A DNA stretch of 64,000 nt from Owenia fusiformis (taxonomy: Eukaryota > Annelida > Polychaeta > Sabellida > Oweniidae), in assembly GCA_903813345.2 (NCBI GenBank), contig CAIIXF020000001.1:4338001-4402000 (forward strand), in the 5' to 3' direction. Under the pieces are notes generated by a model. The model had not been told where the DNA came from. It ran no database searches and saw only the letters and a program-made list of their open reading frames with translations. Shown here piece by piece: positions 43,501-53,000 of this stretch (its first letter is position 1; each line of letters begins with the position of its first letter). The position numbers were made by a program, and so were the translations under genes.

Positions 43501-46300
43501 TATGCAGGGTGTCCTGAAAACTTCACTTGTGAAACCTCACTTCTCATAGCTAGGATAAAAAATTAGTTACGTGATGATCGGTTTTGTATAATGATCACTG
43601 GGAAGATTTTAGAGAAAGAGCGTATATCATATAATGTTTATTGATGATATGTTGACATTGCTGATCATAATTGACATTGCTGATGGCGAATAAATACCAA
43701 AAGGTAACGCTTTGCCCTAATGTCTTTCATGGTGAATTTCTGATGGAACTTCTTACTACGACATAACAACCATTTAACAGTATATTGTATGACCACTACC
43801 AGATAATTTAACCGACTTGTTTGTAATTTCCCAATTTACATTTTTGTTTACAATCGCACGAGCCCGGGTATGTGAGGCTGATCTGAGAAGTCTTAATAAA
43901 CGATAGTTCTGTCAAAAAAATAATTAAACTAAGTTACATAAGATTCGGAATGAAAGTGCCCCATTCATATTTCATATTTGATTTAAAATAATTAGTGCAT
44001 GGGGCAAATAGAATCCTTTTTATTGCAGTTAATTCAAAATATTCCTATGTTGGCTGTACTAATTCTTCAAAACTTTCAGTCATTGACGTCATTGATTTGA
44101 CTCATTTGCATACAACCAATCAGCGCGCCAGAAATTATCGATTTTCTTTACTTTTTGGAAAGGTGAATAATTGATAATTTTTTTGCAAAAAAATTCTCTG
44201 CAATTCCCACAGGACAGAACATAAGGTTGACAGATTCACCTTTTAGTCTGTCAGATACAGACTTCTCTCCTAGTATACAGTAAAATTTTACGAAGTGTCT
44301 GGAGAACCTTAGATTCTAAGGCTCTTTAGCCAAAATGCTAAAGAGCCTTAAAATTTAAGGCTATTTAGCTGTGAACATAGTATTTTGGTACGAGCCTTTG
44401 TATTTATAATCCGTGTTTATTTTGTTTTTTATTGATGTTTTCGTAATCTAAACGAAAAAACAACAGTCTCCAAAGTTTTTCAACCCAGAATGCCACTTAA
44501 AAAGATCACACATGTATATCACCATGAAGTTTCGCAAATTTTAGCACAATCGTGAAAAGACCACTCTGGCGTAGTGGTTAGGGTGTTCGCTTTGCACTTC
44601 TGCGGCGTGGGTTCGATTCCACATTGGAACACTTTTTTTTGTTATGAAAAACAAGCCGGAAGTTTGTTTTCTAGAATTTTTGGGCTTGCTCCATCTTGAT
44701 GCAATTTTCCGTGAATGCAGGGACATCAGCCCGGGGACATCACAGAATACACTTCAAAATCTATTGCCTATTAGATTTCAATGCTGTTTTTTAAGATAGT
44801 TTTGGGAGTGGTGACTTAGACCGGAAGTAAATTTATGAGTCGAGTAAAAAGTGATAATGCTCTTTTTATGAAGTGGGGAAGTCAAACCAGCACTAATAGA
44901 AGTCAAAGTAAGCTTTCGAAGATTATTTAGAAACATTTAAAATTAAATCGACGGCAAAATTGGAATTGACTGAAATCTTTATGTTTTCTTCTTCATCTTC
45001 TTCGCGGACCTCAGAGAAGACACTTCCGGTTTAATAATCAGTGATTTTATCGATCAAAAAATATTTCTTTTTGAATTTGTCCGATATCTGCTAATATGGT
45101 GTGTATATTTGTGCTGATTGTTAAATTACAAAAAAGGGTGGGTATAGAATATGCCAAAGTCGTTTGATCTTGTCCCAGAAACAATATTTCGTCATTTCTG
45201 TCGCCTGGAATTCCTTTAAGGCTCTCTAGCAGAATTGGCTATCAAAATGCTAAAGAGCCTTAAAATATTTTGGTAACCCATTTGGCTAGAGAGCCTTAAA
45301 TTTTAAGGCTCTCCAGGCACGACCAAAATTTTAAATGTTTGGACTACTTTGGATTTAAAAAATAAGCAATCAAATGACTATATTGCAACAGTCTATGAAA
45401 AAATAGAAACCTATGTACAAGTCCTAACTTTTGTATATTTCAGATAGTTATGTATAATGTGCAGCAAAGCTGTGGCCTTTTGTAATTTAGGGAGTTTCAG
45501 CCATGTACATTTTTTGAAAATAACATGGCAGAGAATCATCAAAATATAAGAGGCCACAGTTATGATAGCTAAACTATGTTTCTTCCTACTGGCTTGTCAT
45601 TTTCGGAAGTTATGATATGTTATATTACCGAACATGTGTGAAAATGTAATGTTTGTTCGATGCTCAGATGTTCGCATTTTATTTAGCTCTCGTAAAATGA
45701 ACGAACAAACATTCCATTTTCACACATGTTCAGCAATATAATGTATCATAACTTCCGGAAATGACAAGCCAGCAAGAACATTTTTGGGAATTTTTACAGT
45801 TCGTTTACATTTCTTGTATATCTGTACTTATTGTTGATCGGACAAAAAGATAAGCTGATGTAATTACATTGGAGTTCGTTTACTACCATTTGGAAGACAC
45901 GTGAGGGTCCCATTCATCAGGTAACACTCATATGTCGAAGTTAAGTTCTTGCCTTTTTTAACACGTAACAAAGGAGTAGTTCTTCAGTAGGTCTATTTCT
46001 AAATAGGCCGTATGTACACAAATATCATTTTTTGAAAATAAGCAAACCAGAGAACTGCTATTTCAAAAATTGTATTAGTGTTTACATAAAGACTGAATTG
46101 AAACTATCAAACAAATCAATGATCAACGATTTCAAAACCGATTATCACCCACCAATTCATAATTTTCCCTGAATTCAATCATTATTCCCAACTATATCGG
46201 TAGACTATGGGGAATGTTCAAATTGCGGATAAATTTTCGCTGTGATTTAGACAATAACTAGTACTATAAATGAGTAATGGAACTTACCCTCTTCTTTCAT
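34463..46300 (-). CDS. TAF10: TAF10, TFIID/SAGA histone-fold subunit
   Basis: TAF10 pairs through its histone fold with TAF3 or TAF8 in TFIID and with the SAGA subunit SUPT7L, in the nucleus. Five coding exons (46300-46288, 37609-37497, 37197-37133, 36723-36612, 34552-34463) join to a 393-nt frame, 130 residues plus stop; human TAF10 has 218. The histone fold is complete: QQLEDYTPT then IPDSVTSYYLSHAGF (helix 1 region), RLISLAAQKFISDVANDALQ (helix 2) and KKYTLTMEDLTPALQEYGIN (helix 3), ending KPQYFT. The human protein has a long low-complexity N-terminus; here there is only a short Glu/Lys-rich leader. Introns carry two LINEs. It diverges from GLS and converges on NADK. Confidence 0.92.
34743..34754. 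repeat. target-site duplication of truncated LINE
   Basis: AATACAGAATAT is repeated exactly at 36077-36088 on the other side of the insertion. Confidence 0.75.
34755..36076 (-). mobile_element. 5'-truncated L1/Tx1-type LINE in TAF10 intron 4
   Basis: A 1.3-kb minus-strand insertion between 12-bp duplications, with a poly(A) tail (T run from 34754). Only the C-terminal part of the reverse transcriptase protein remains. It is in the same orientation as TAF10, unlike the LINE in NADK. Confidence 0.85.
34974..36074 (-). pseudogene. C-terminal fragment of LINE ORF2
   Basis: A frame of 287 residues (34974-35837) continues upstream after an in-frame TGA near 35852, through residues such as KILDHYKFYKHVFCAYNRC, to the 5' truncation point. 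The Cys/His cluster CSECNVVQDIRHLLYDC matches the one in the LINE at 25368. Catalytic domains are missing, so it cannot move by itself. Confidence 0.8.
36077..36611 (-). other. TAF10: rest of TAF10 intron 4
   Basis: Non-coding AT-rich sequence; nothing recognised apart from the 12-bp target duplication at 36077-36088. Confidence 0.6.
36612..36723 (-). CDS. TAF10: TAF10 exon 4
   Basis: Acceptor atatttgcag, donor gtaagt on the minus strand. Encodes VRLISLAAQKFISDVANDAL and then QHCKMKASGQSSKKQGK, the second helix of the histone fold and the basic linker. Confidence 0.96.
36832..36878 (-). pseudogene. TAF10: duplicated, broken remnant of TAF10 exon 4
   Basis: About 142 bp upstream of exon 4 (in gene direction) lies a diverged copy of its 5' part, reading RLTSLAVQKFID against RLISLAAQKFIS. 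The acceptor has decayed (atatttgtgggcgg against atatttgcagtgtgcg), so it is not expected to be spliced in. It is probably a local tandem duplication. Confidence 0.75.
37133..37197 (-). CDS. TAF10: TAF10 exon 3
   Basis: Acceptor aatttcag, donor gtaagt. Encodes IPDSVTSYYLSHAGFDTQDP and R plus a split codon, matching IPDAVTGYYLNRAGFEASDP of human TAF10. Confidence 0.96.
37497..37609 (-). CDS. TAF10: TAF10 exon 2
   Basis: Acceptor gtgtgttttaag, donor gtaagt. Encodes DVKVKEEQVDREASAPKRLA and then GQPLSDFTQQLEDYTPT. An in-frame TAA just upstream shows that an earlier exon must supply the start codon. Confidence 0.93.
38766..38910. repeat. hairpin with 'cgagggccg' apex
   Basis: The left arm gattatcctatatgaggttc mirrors gaaccgactataggataatatc at the right, with more inverted matches inside (atattgggat/agtcccaatat). 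The apex cccgagggccgcaggtcccg is itself near-palindromic and resembles the apex of the hairpin at 57454-57540. Confidence 0.7.
39271..41352 (-). pseudogene. LINE reverse transcriptase segment
   Basis: An open 693-residue stretch (longer if read through the upstream frameshift). Reverse transcriptase motifs in order: YRPITLLSSISKVFEKVLAD, FLDVAAAFDRVPH, CGVPQGSILGPILFLIY and the catalytic YADDTSLHH. The C-terminus has a Cys/His cluster (CACGSSQTLKHILFQC). The motif pattern fits the Jockey/CR1 group rather than L1. Confidence 0.85.
41406..42566 (-). pseudogene. LINE endonuclease segment with one stop
   Basis: Two stretches in the same frame (42566-42123 and 42119-41409) are separated only by TAA at 42120-42122. 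Endonuclease motifs: FLFSNINSL, GLCEAGIS, VILMGDLNAKH, CIDHILTNS and TDHSTITAQI. Near the N-terminus VHPNPGQ resembles the PNPGP word common before the endonuclease of CR1-type elements, with Gln in place of the last Pro. The first 24 nt (MLLSSCTL) derive from the MITE, not from the LINE. The segment loses frame in an 8-A run near 41430. Confidence 0.8.
42542..42964. mobile_element. TTAA-flanked fold-back MITE inside the LINE
   Basis: TTAA at 42542-42545 and 42961-42964 bracket a 415-bp core that begins GGTACAGCTGGAAAGTAA and ends with the inverse of GGTTCAGCTGGAAAGTAA. The arms are about 130 bp and highly similar around a 160-bp loop. TTAA duplication suggests a piggyBac- or Kolobok-type transposase acted in trans. 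Removing it joins the LINE frame across CACTTAATCAATG. Confidence 0.75.
43046..43140. repeat. low-complexity 'ttttttcaa' tract
   Basis: Imperfect repeats of ttttttcaa. It lies directly 5' of the CR1-like LINE in its own orientation (A-rich on the minus strand). Confidence 0.7.
44291..45323. mobile_element. 1-kb TIR element containing a tRNA-like sequence
   Basis: The terminal inverted repeats are about 43 bp (gtgtctggagaaccttagat at the left against the inverse of gtgcctggagagccttaaaa at the right). The motif TTAAGGCTCT and its inverse recur internally at 44338-44354, 45210-45220 and 45250-45266. No transposase is seen. Confidence 0.6.
44559..44632 (+). repeat. tRNA-derived sequence (SINE head)
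   Basis: TGGCGTAGTGGTTAGGG matches a tRNA box A/D arm and GGGTTCGATTCC a box B/T arm, spaced as in a tRNA. The anticodon and acceptor stems do not pair well, so a SINE head or tRNA pseudogene is likelier than a working tRNA gene. Confidence 0.55.
45465..45570. repeat. inverted repeat 'ctgtggcc'
   Basis: Agctgtggccttttgtaatt near the left and gaggccacagttatgatagct at the right are imperfect inverted copies. Confidence 0.4.
45588..45773. mobile_element. fold-back element with 73-bp arms
   Basis: tactggcttgtcattttcgg at the left mirrors the right arm ending gacaagccagca. Pairing continues through acatgtgtgaaaatg and aatgtttgttcg, leaving a loop of about 40 bp. Confidence 0.7.
46288..46300 (-). 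CDS. TAF10: TAF10 exon 1 (13 coding nt)
   Basis: Minus-strand ATG at 46300 gives MKEE plus one base, followed by a consensus donor gtaagt. The single leftover base is what exon 2 needs to continue as DDVKVKEE, and the Glu/Lys character is continuous. The exon is very short, so the assignment rests on phase, donor quality and its place in the divergent promoter region. Confidence 0.6.
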
Positions 46301-46730
46301 ATTTACAGATTTAATCTAGCACTTTTTAGATTTGATTTTTTTCAAAAAAAATTCTAGTTTGTGGCGTGTCATGGTTATTTACAATGACACACCCCCAGAG
46401 ACGTCATTCACTACCACACACATGTTGCAAGAATTTTATCTATTGCGGATATAAACAAGAATTTACAGTATTGTGGGATGGTTAGCTTGGCCACAACATC
46501 GTATATTCCAAGATCAATATATACAGAAACATTTTAGGAGTTGTGAAGAAAAACCGACCTGCTTTTGATACATAATCAGCGTATCACAACTCGTACTCAG
46601 TAAAATCACATCTCAGTTTTACTGAGTTAGATCTAAAAACCAAAACTTGGGCATATATTCAGACTATTTCTCATCATTTCACATTTCGTTTATGTAAGCT
46701 GGTCTTATTTGTGGACAGGACCTACATACT
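46301..46730. promoter_or_regulatory. bidirectional promoter region of TAF10 and GLS
   Basis: 430 bp separate the two inferred start codons on opposite strands. Visible sites include a CRE-like GACGTCAT at about 46400-46407 and a C-rich box (cacccccag) nearby. No clear TATA box sits in a proper place for either gene. Both 5'UTRs must lie here unless further upstream exons exist. Confidence 0.55.
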
Positions 46731-47002
46731 ATGTGGGGAAGACAAATTCCCCTTTCATTATGGAAACTTATTGGAAGGAATACTCGTCAGCTAAGAAAGT
46801 TATCCTCGCTTCACAATCAACATCAATTATCCAAAATTGTTGTATCGGCAAGTAGCAAAGAAAAGGATGCATTGACACAAGGAGTTAATAGCAAGTTTGC
46901 CAACCATTATAGACTGGTCAGTGAGGGGGGCAGCTCTGGGCCTGAAAATGTCCCAAGTACGGAAAGTGACAGAGAGGAAAATATTGATGGCTTGAAACAA
47001 AG
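46731..47002 (+). CDS. GLS: GLS exon 1 (presequence)
   Basis: The ATG at 46731 is the first after an in-frame TAA at 46695-46697. Encodes [20 protein letters not shown] and on to [10 protein letters not shown] with a split Arg codon; donor gtaaca. The N-terminus is arginine-rich with no acidic residue in the first 30, as expected for matrix import. Confidence 0.85.
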
Positions 47003-50000
47003 GTAACAGATAAGGCATTCATCCCCTCACCATTCTTTCTGCAGGCAAAGTTTAAAATTGTAATTACCAAACAGGACTTAGAACTTGTAGATTACCAGCT
47101 GAAGCTACATGTAGTGATGCCAAAGAACTCATCTCTACATGTTTTTGATCTTTTAGCAATGAACAGAATAAAATCTTCAGTAGTCACACATGTGTATTAT
47201 ACCATAAATCATAGAATGTTGATCTTCATCCTTAATTTCTAATTCAGATTTTATATGGTACTTCTATATTGATTGCAAATGGGACGACATAATGATATTT
47301 TACAAATGACCATGATTTAACTTTTGGGACATCCTTTTTTATATCAGTTGACCTTCCATCTAGAATTTAGGGAGATGAGGTCACATTTACAAGTGAATAA
47401 TAATTATGAATCAATATACAATTAACTGTATTATTAGTTATCTATGTATCGTTTAGATTTGAATATTTACTTATAGAAGGTCAATTGCACTTGTATGTCA
47501 AGGTCATTAGGTGTAATATCTAATAATTCACATTTTGTAATAATCAATCATATTCATGCAAAAGGTTTTTATAGGGTTTAATGCAGACAACACTATCTAT
47601 CCCATTATAGTGTACCCCGCTGCCTGAAAGGACTGATTATTTCAAATGGGTAACCTACTTATAATACACAATAGTAGAAAACTTTACTTTTTTCTTTTAG
47701 GAGTTATGTATCAACCATACGAAGTGCAGAAGAGCACTTATTTGATATGCTGTGTGACAATAGTGGAAAAATATCTATTAATCGATTCTTAATGGTAAGT
47801 CACATATACTGTCATCTTACTATAAAGTGTGGTAATTACCTGCTTGTCTGTCTGATGGTACAGACTCTAATATAGGTGGTCAAGGTAATAGTGAAGCTCA
47901 AGGTCATTTGAAAAATCATTGAGAAGTTCATAGTAGGTCAAGGTCATTATAAAGACCAAGGTCTTATGTATATATTTATTTGCATCTTATTAAGACACCT
48001 CTACATAACATTGTATATATAATATTAATAAATAGTTTAGAATCAATTTCAATGTGTAGGTTCTTATTTTTGTGTTATATCTGATATGTTGGGAAACAAC
48101 TGAACCCAGGAACTAGTTTTCTGATAGACATATATTTTTGTCGCAAACTAAGATGAAATAATTTGTGGAATGATCATTTTATTGGTGTGATGGTGAATAA
48201 TTTTATTTACACTTTTACTTCATAAGGAATACATGATCTAATGTATTACTGACCATCCCAAATATTGATAGAGATAGGCTTACAGAATATTACTTCTGGT
48301 ATATTATTACATACTTAGGCTAAGACCCAATCACTCTTATCCAAATCAATATATTCTAATCTGGTTTTCCATTAACTTATTATATTGTAAAGCTTGTTCA
48401 TTTTGCTGTTTTTCCTTTTTGGTATTTTGGAAAATAAGCAAAAATGTCAATATACTGGAATAATGAATATCCAAATATTTCATGCATTTGAATCTTTACT
48501 AATGATACTGTCGAATTGAAAGCAAATAGCACAAAACTATGGATGAATGACATTTTATTGGGCATCTCTTAAGTGGGCTAGAGAATAGTACAGTAATTGC
48601 TTATCAATATATGGCTTGTATGAAATACTTAATTCTACCAGTTTATTTCAGTCATTTGAATTATAATGACACATGAGTCTTGCTTCAAGTCTCTAGATTC
48701 TCCCCCTCCATTATCAAATTCACCACAAGCTGGAGGTGTCGTCACTGTCGTGGTGTGTGGGGGGGGAGGTGTCACAAGGGTTTGAATTAGAGGTTAAGCA
48801 GTGCAGCAGTTTTAACATTTATGGTGCATTTGCTCAATCATCTCTCTTATATACCTTACCTGCTTGGATTAGATTTCAATCATGAAAACTTCATACAACA
48901 TCATATGTGTGGCATTTTTTGTTTCACCCTGTACATTGGAAATCTAAGATGACCTATTATAACATAAGAAAACCTATCGGAATGTGTTTAAGAATAGACA
49001 TATATAAACATAGCCTAGTTAGTTAATCTTCCAAGCTCTTGTTTCATTGGAGAACCTACCAAGAGAAGAATGTGATATCAAACTGAGATCTTCCAGAGAT
49101 CAACTGAGAAGAAATTTACTGTAATCCATCAGATTTCTTTATCTAGATTTCCTCTAAGATTTCTGATATTAATTGTTGATTTTCACTTTGGAATCCACAG
49201 CCTTTGCTATCCCTTTGACATGTTTGAAGCATAAGACAAAGAAAGATTCTGATAAATCAGATTGGTAGTAATTCAAGAATGAAGTACTTATCTGTTTGGG
49301 TACTTTAATATGGACATAATTAACAGCTCAAAGCTTAATGCAGTATTGATTCATATGGTAATATGATATCATTGACATAATAAGTGGTTTCTTTCCAAGA
49401 CTGAAGAGAACCTTGTGTTGTTCCTGGGCTCTTGAACACGATTTGAGTCTCTTTAAAAACAATGTTGATGTGTTTTCTGCAAAAATGTATTTATGATAAC
49501 AATTGTTTCTAAAATTACTTTCATTAGGAAAATTGTCTCAATCAATAGGGTTCAGCAACATCCCGCCTCAAATATCCATAGGCAGGAATTATATCTTATC
49601 AATCATATTTCTTGTTCAGGAACAAGTTGAGTTTTAAAATAAAAAATCCTGCTTTTTATGAAAAATTGGAGGTTTTCCATATAAAAGTAAATGAAATGGA
49701 CCAGAAGAATCTTATTAAAGAACTTTTTCTTTTCATTTTTAAGTCTAAAATATATTGTTACATGTTTTAAAATACAATACTTCTAGACAGCATATTTGCA
49801 TATTTTTTCTCGAACCAAATCTAAAAATATATTTTCCTTCAATAAGAAGAGTGTATTTCGTTAACAATACATTGAATTTACATATAAGATTGTGTAAACC
49901 GTTCATTCAAGTTTGGTTGAAAGGGCTGATTATTTGATATTGAATCCAGTCTGACATCAATTCAGTGACATGTGCAGATGTTAACAGGCAGCAATGTCAG

Positions 50001-53000
50001 GTTCACAGTAACCGCATGATACTGGATGTAAGGAAGGAACTGTATTATCCAATAAGCTTGCTGAATTTTATGGGTTGGTGTATAAATCACCAATCAAATC
50101 CTTGTATTTATGGGTGTGCTAAATTGGGAGATTTTCAGGTGGTTCACCTGTACCTTGATATATGTTTGGCTTATGATTATCCCAATTTCAACAAATCAAT
50201 GTAAAAGGCTTATAATGTTAATGTCATTCTAAATATGAATTAGAGAGGATTATTTACAGAAGGTTCAGAATTTTAGATGTACAAATGTATCCCTGTATAA
50301 ATATAATAAGTTTTTTAATAAATATTTTTGGAATACCTCCCCCTCCAAGTCTGCATCTTCAAAAATAAATGATATGTGTATAATGTCACCCAGTGTGCCA
50401 GAGCTGGGTGTATTCAATGTAGGGAACCAATGAAGCAGCATTGAAGCTCTATAATAAACAAAAAATTATTGGAAATGGTCATATAATATATACATGTTAT
50501 GATATTGTTGGATAATTCCCAACTGAGGATTGTCTAATAAGTGGATTTGTCAATGCCTTATGTTAAAATTGCTGCACTGCTCAACCTCTAATTCAAAACA
50601 AGTTACATGTATACTTTATTACATAATTTAAGAAATTAAAGAAATGTTTTTGATACATATTGGTCAAATGGGGTCACACATACTGATGATGAATATTAAC
50701 AAGTAAGAGATCAACACAAGTGAATCTTACAGCTTAGTTCTGGTTTAACCAAAGTACATTGTATTCAATGAATATGCAAAGTTTTTTGTGTGAATTGTCC
50801 AAAGCACAGTGGCGCAATGGATATCACATTGGCTTCAGCGTTTGTGCCATCATGGTTCAATTATTAGAAAGTAAAAGCTTGTATTCCACTCATTTTTAAT
50901 TTTTAGTGTTTTTGTTGAGCTCCTAGATGTTGTATCTTCACATAAATCAATAAATGAGCTAAACTACATGGAAATCTATTGTAACCACTTATGTAAATCA
51001 ATTTCCAGAATAGTCTTACATGTATATGTAGCAATGTTAAAAATATGAAGTGAATTGAAGGATTCCCAGCATGCTTTAAAAGGACAGGTTCTTTAATTTT
51101 GATCTGAAACATGCACCATCAACAAACTTTGATACAAATCTTCTTTGAAAAGTTTGAAGTTTGAAATAAAATGGTTACCAGCTCAAGTCTTAAGTAAAAA
51201 ACTGAAAGCAAACTAAATTTCGTTTTTATGCTATATTTGGCAGGCTCTCTATGCCACAGGATTGCGGCCCAGTGACCCTAGGTTGGCAGAGGTAATGAGG
51301 AATTTCTCCAATGTTCAACACAGCTTTGCTCTGACTGATAACTCAGATCCTTTACTGTTGGACATTGAAACATTCAAACAGTGAGTATACCCATTACCCA
51401 TCCCAAAATATGTATGTATGAGTTATAGTGTAGACCACTTGATGTAGAGGCTATCTTTCCAAAGTAGTGGGCTGTTGAGGTTGCAATACCATACCTTACA
51501 AAGTCTTGATATCATGTTAGAAATAGTATACGATGTTCTAATATTCAATCGGTTTAGTTATTTTGTTGTGATTATCGACATATATATATGTATATATATT
51601 AGGTGAAGCAGGGGTATCATTAGCAGCAGGCAACAGGCGATTTTCACCAGTTGCTTTCACAAAATTGCCTGTTGTTTTTTAGGGACTGTTGTGAGAAATT
51701 CTCGTGAAACTCCTGTGAAGGGATTCTGTCTATTATACGATTCAATGCTGCGTTATTAAAAATATAATATGGAATATTTTGTATGAAGTGTTTACTCAAT
51801 TATTTAACCATCATAAGAGGAGCATAGAATATTATAGTGAATACAAATAAAATTGGCAATGTTTTCCAAAGGCAGGATTAGGATAATCTCACAATGTTTC
51901 CTTTCAACTTTTACTACAAATAGCCTAATCCGGTTTATGGTACTTTACTAGTATTAGTACAATACTTCAGTACAAAAGTGAAAAGTCAAAGCATTAGCTT
52001 GAATGACCTTGAGAAAAGTTCAATCACCCGGAAAATACGAGGGTTGTCCCATAAGTCTCGTAGTTGTGAAATTGTTGCTACACCCCCATCTTTCTGTATT
52101 ACTGCTATATCTAGCCAATCAAGTTTTTGTGCTTAAAAAGTACTCATGTTGTAATGGTCTTATGCTGTGAATCGATGGGGGATATAATGTTGTTTTCAAC
52201 CTGAACATCATGATTATCCAATAACATATATTTAATAAAAGGCTGGATGCCAAGTATAATCTCTCGTCTGAGGTTAAAATTGATACTGGTCCAACTAAAA
52301 TCAAGCTTAGAAATAGTTTCCATCTCCTCTCCAGTGTAACCCAACACATGAGATTCTTAATTTGGACATAATTATAATATATTATCCAATCACTTGCTGT
52401 ATCTGTCTCAAGATGTACTCCAATGAGATAATTTGGACCATGAAAATTCAAACCATCCAATTATTGGATAACATGAGATATAGCCAGACCAAGTGCACAC
52501 ATTTCTTAATGTCTGTTAATCCAAAATTGTTTTGTCTACCTTAAATAAGAGTAAGTGGGAAGCTTGTTCCATTGCTATATACTGTAGAAGCAGTGCAGTA
52601 ATAAACCAAGTGTTACACCACACACACCTCTGCTTCTGAGGTTACATGTACAAGAAAAGATGCATGGAGGGGTCAGTTGATATAAGTTCAGTATGCAGAA
52701 CTGAATATACACAAATATAAATTTGTGCATTTTTATGTATTTATAAAATTCAGAACTGTTGGACTGAGAAAATAGGTATGACATAGAAAGATGAGAGAAA
52801 AAACTATTCTGATATTGTGTATGTTTTTTCAAAGTTACTTTTAACTCATCTGTATCCTTTTTATTTCCTTTAAATCTGAAGCTGATTTGATTAACGCATC
52901 TGAAAAAATTCACTTGCTTTTTCAGATGTGTAATGGACAATATGGAGTTGATAGGCAGAGCATTCCGGAACCAGTTTGTGATTCCAGAGTTCCAGGAATT

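Larger units (their letters stand above)
37610..46287 (-). other. TAF10: TAF10 intron 1 (8.7 kb)
   Basis: It contains the CR1/Jockey-like LINE, its nested MITE, fold-back elements and a TIR element with a tRNA-like sequence, all listed separately. 37620-38700 and 43140-44290 show no recognised gene; a cAMP-response-like TGACGTCA occurs at about 38201. Confidence 0.6.

Noticed and set aside
38140-44170. Large element bounded by inverted ttcacctttcca sequences near 38150 and 44158
   Set aside because: The match is short and decays at once; the interval is better explained by separate insertions.
44559-44632. Functional tRNA gene
   Set aside because: A and B boxes are good but stems do not pair and it lies inside a transposon; SINE head or pseudogene preferred.
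52041-52560. Complete mariner MITE starting gagggttgtcccataagt
   Set aside because: I could not find a convincing partner end.
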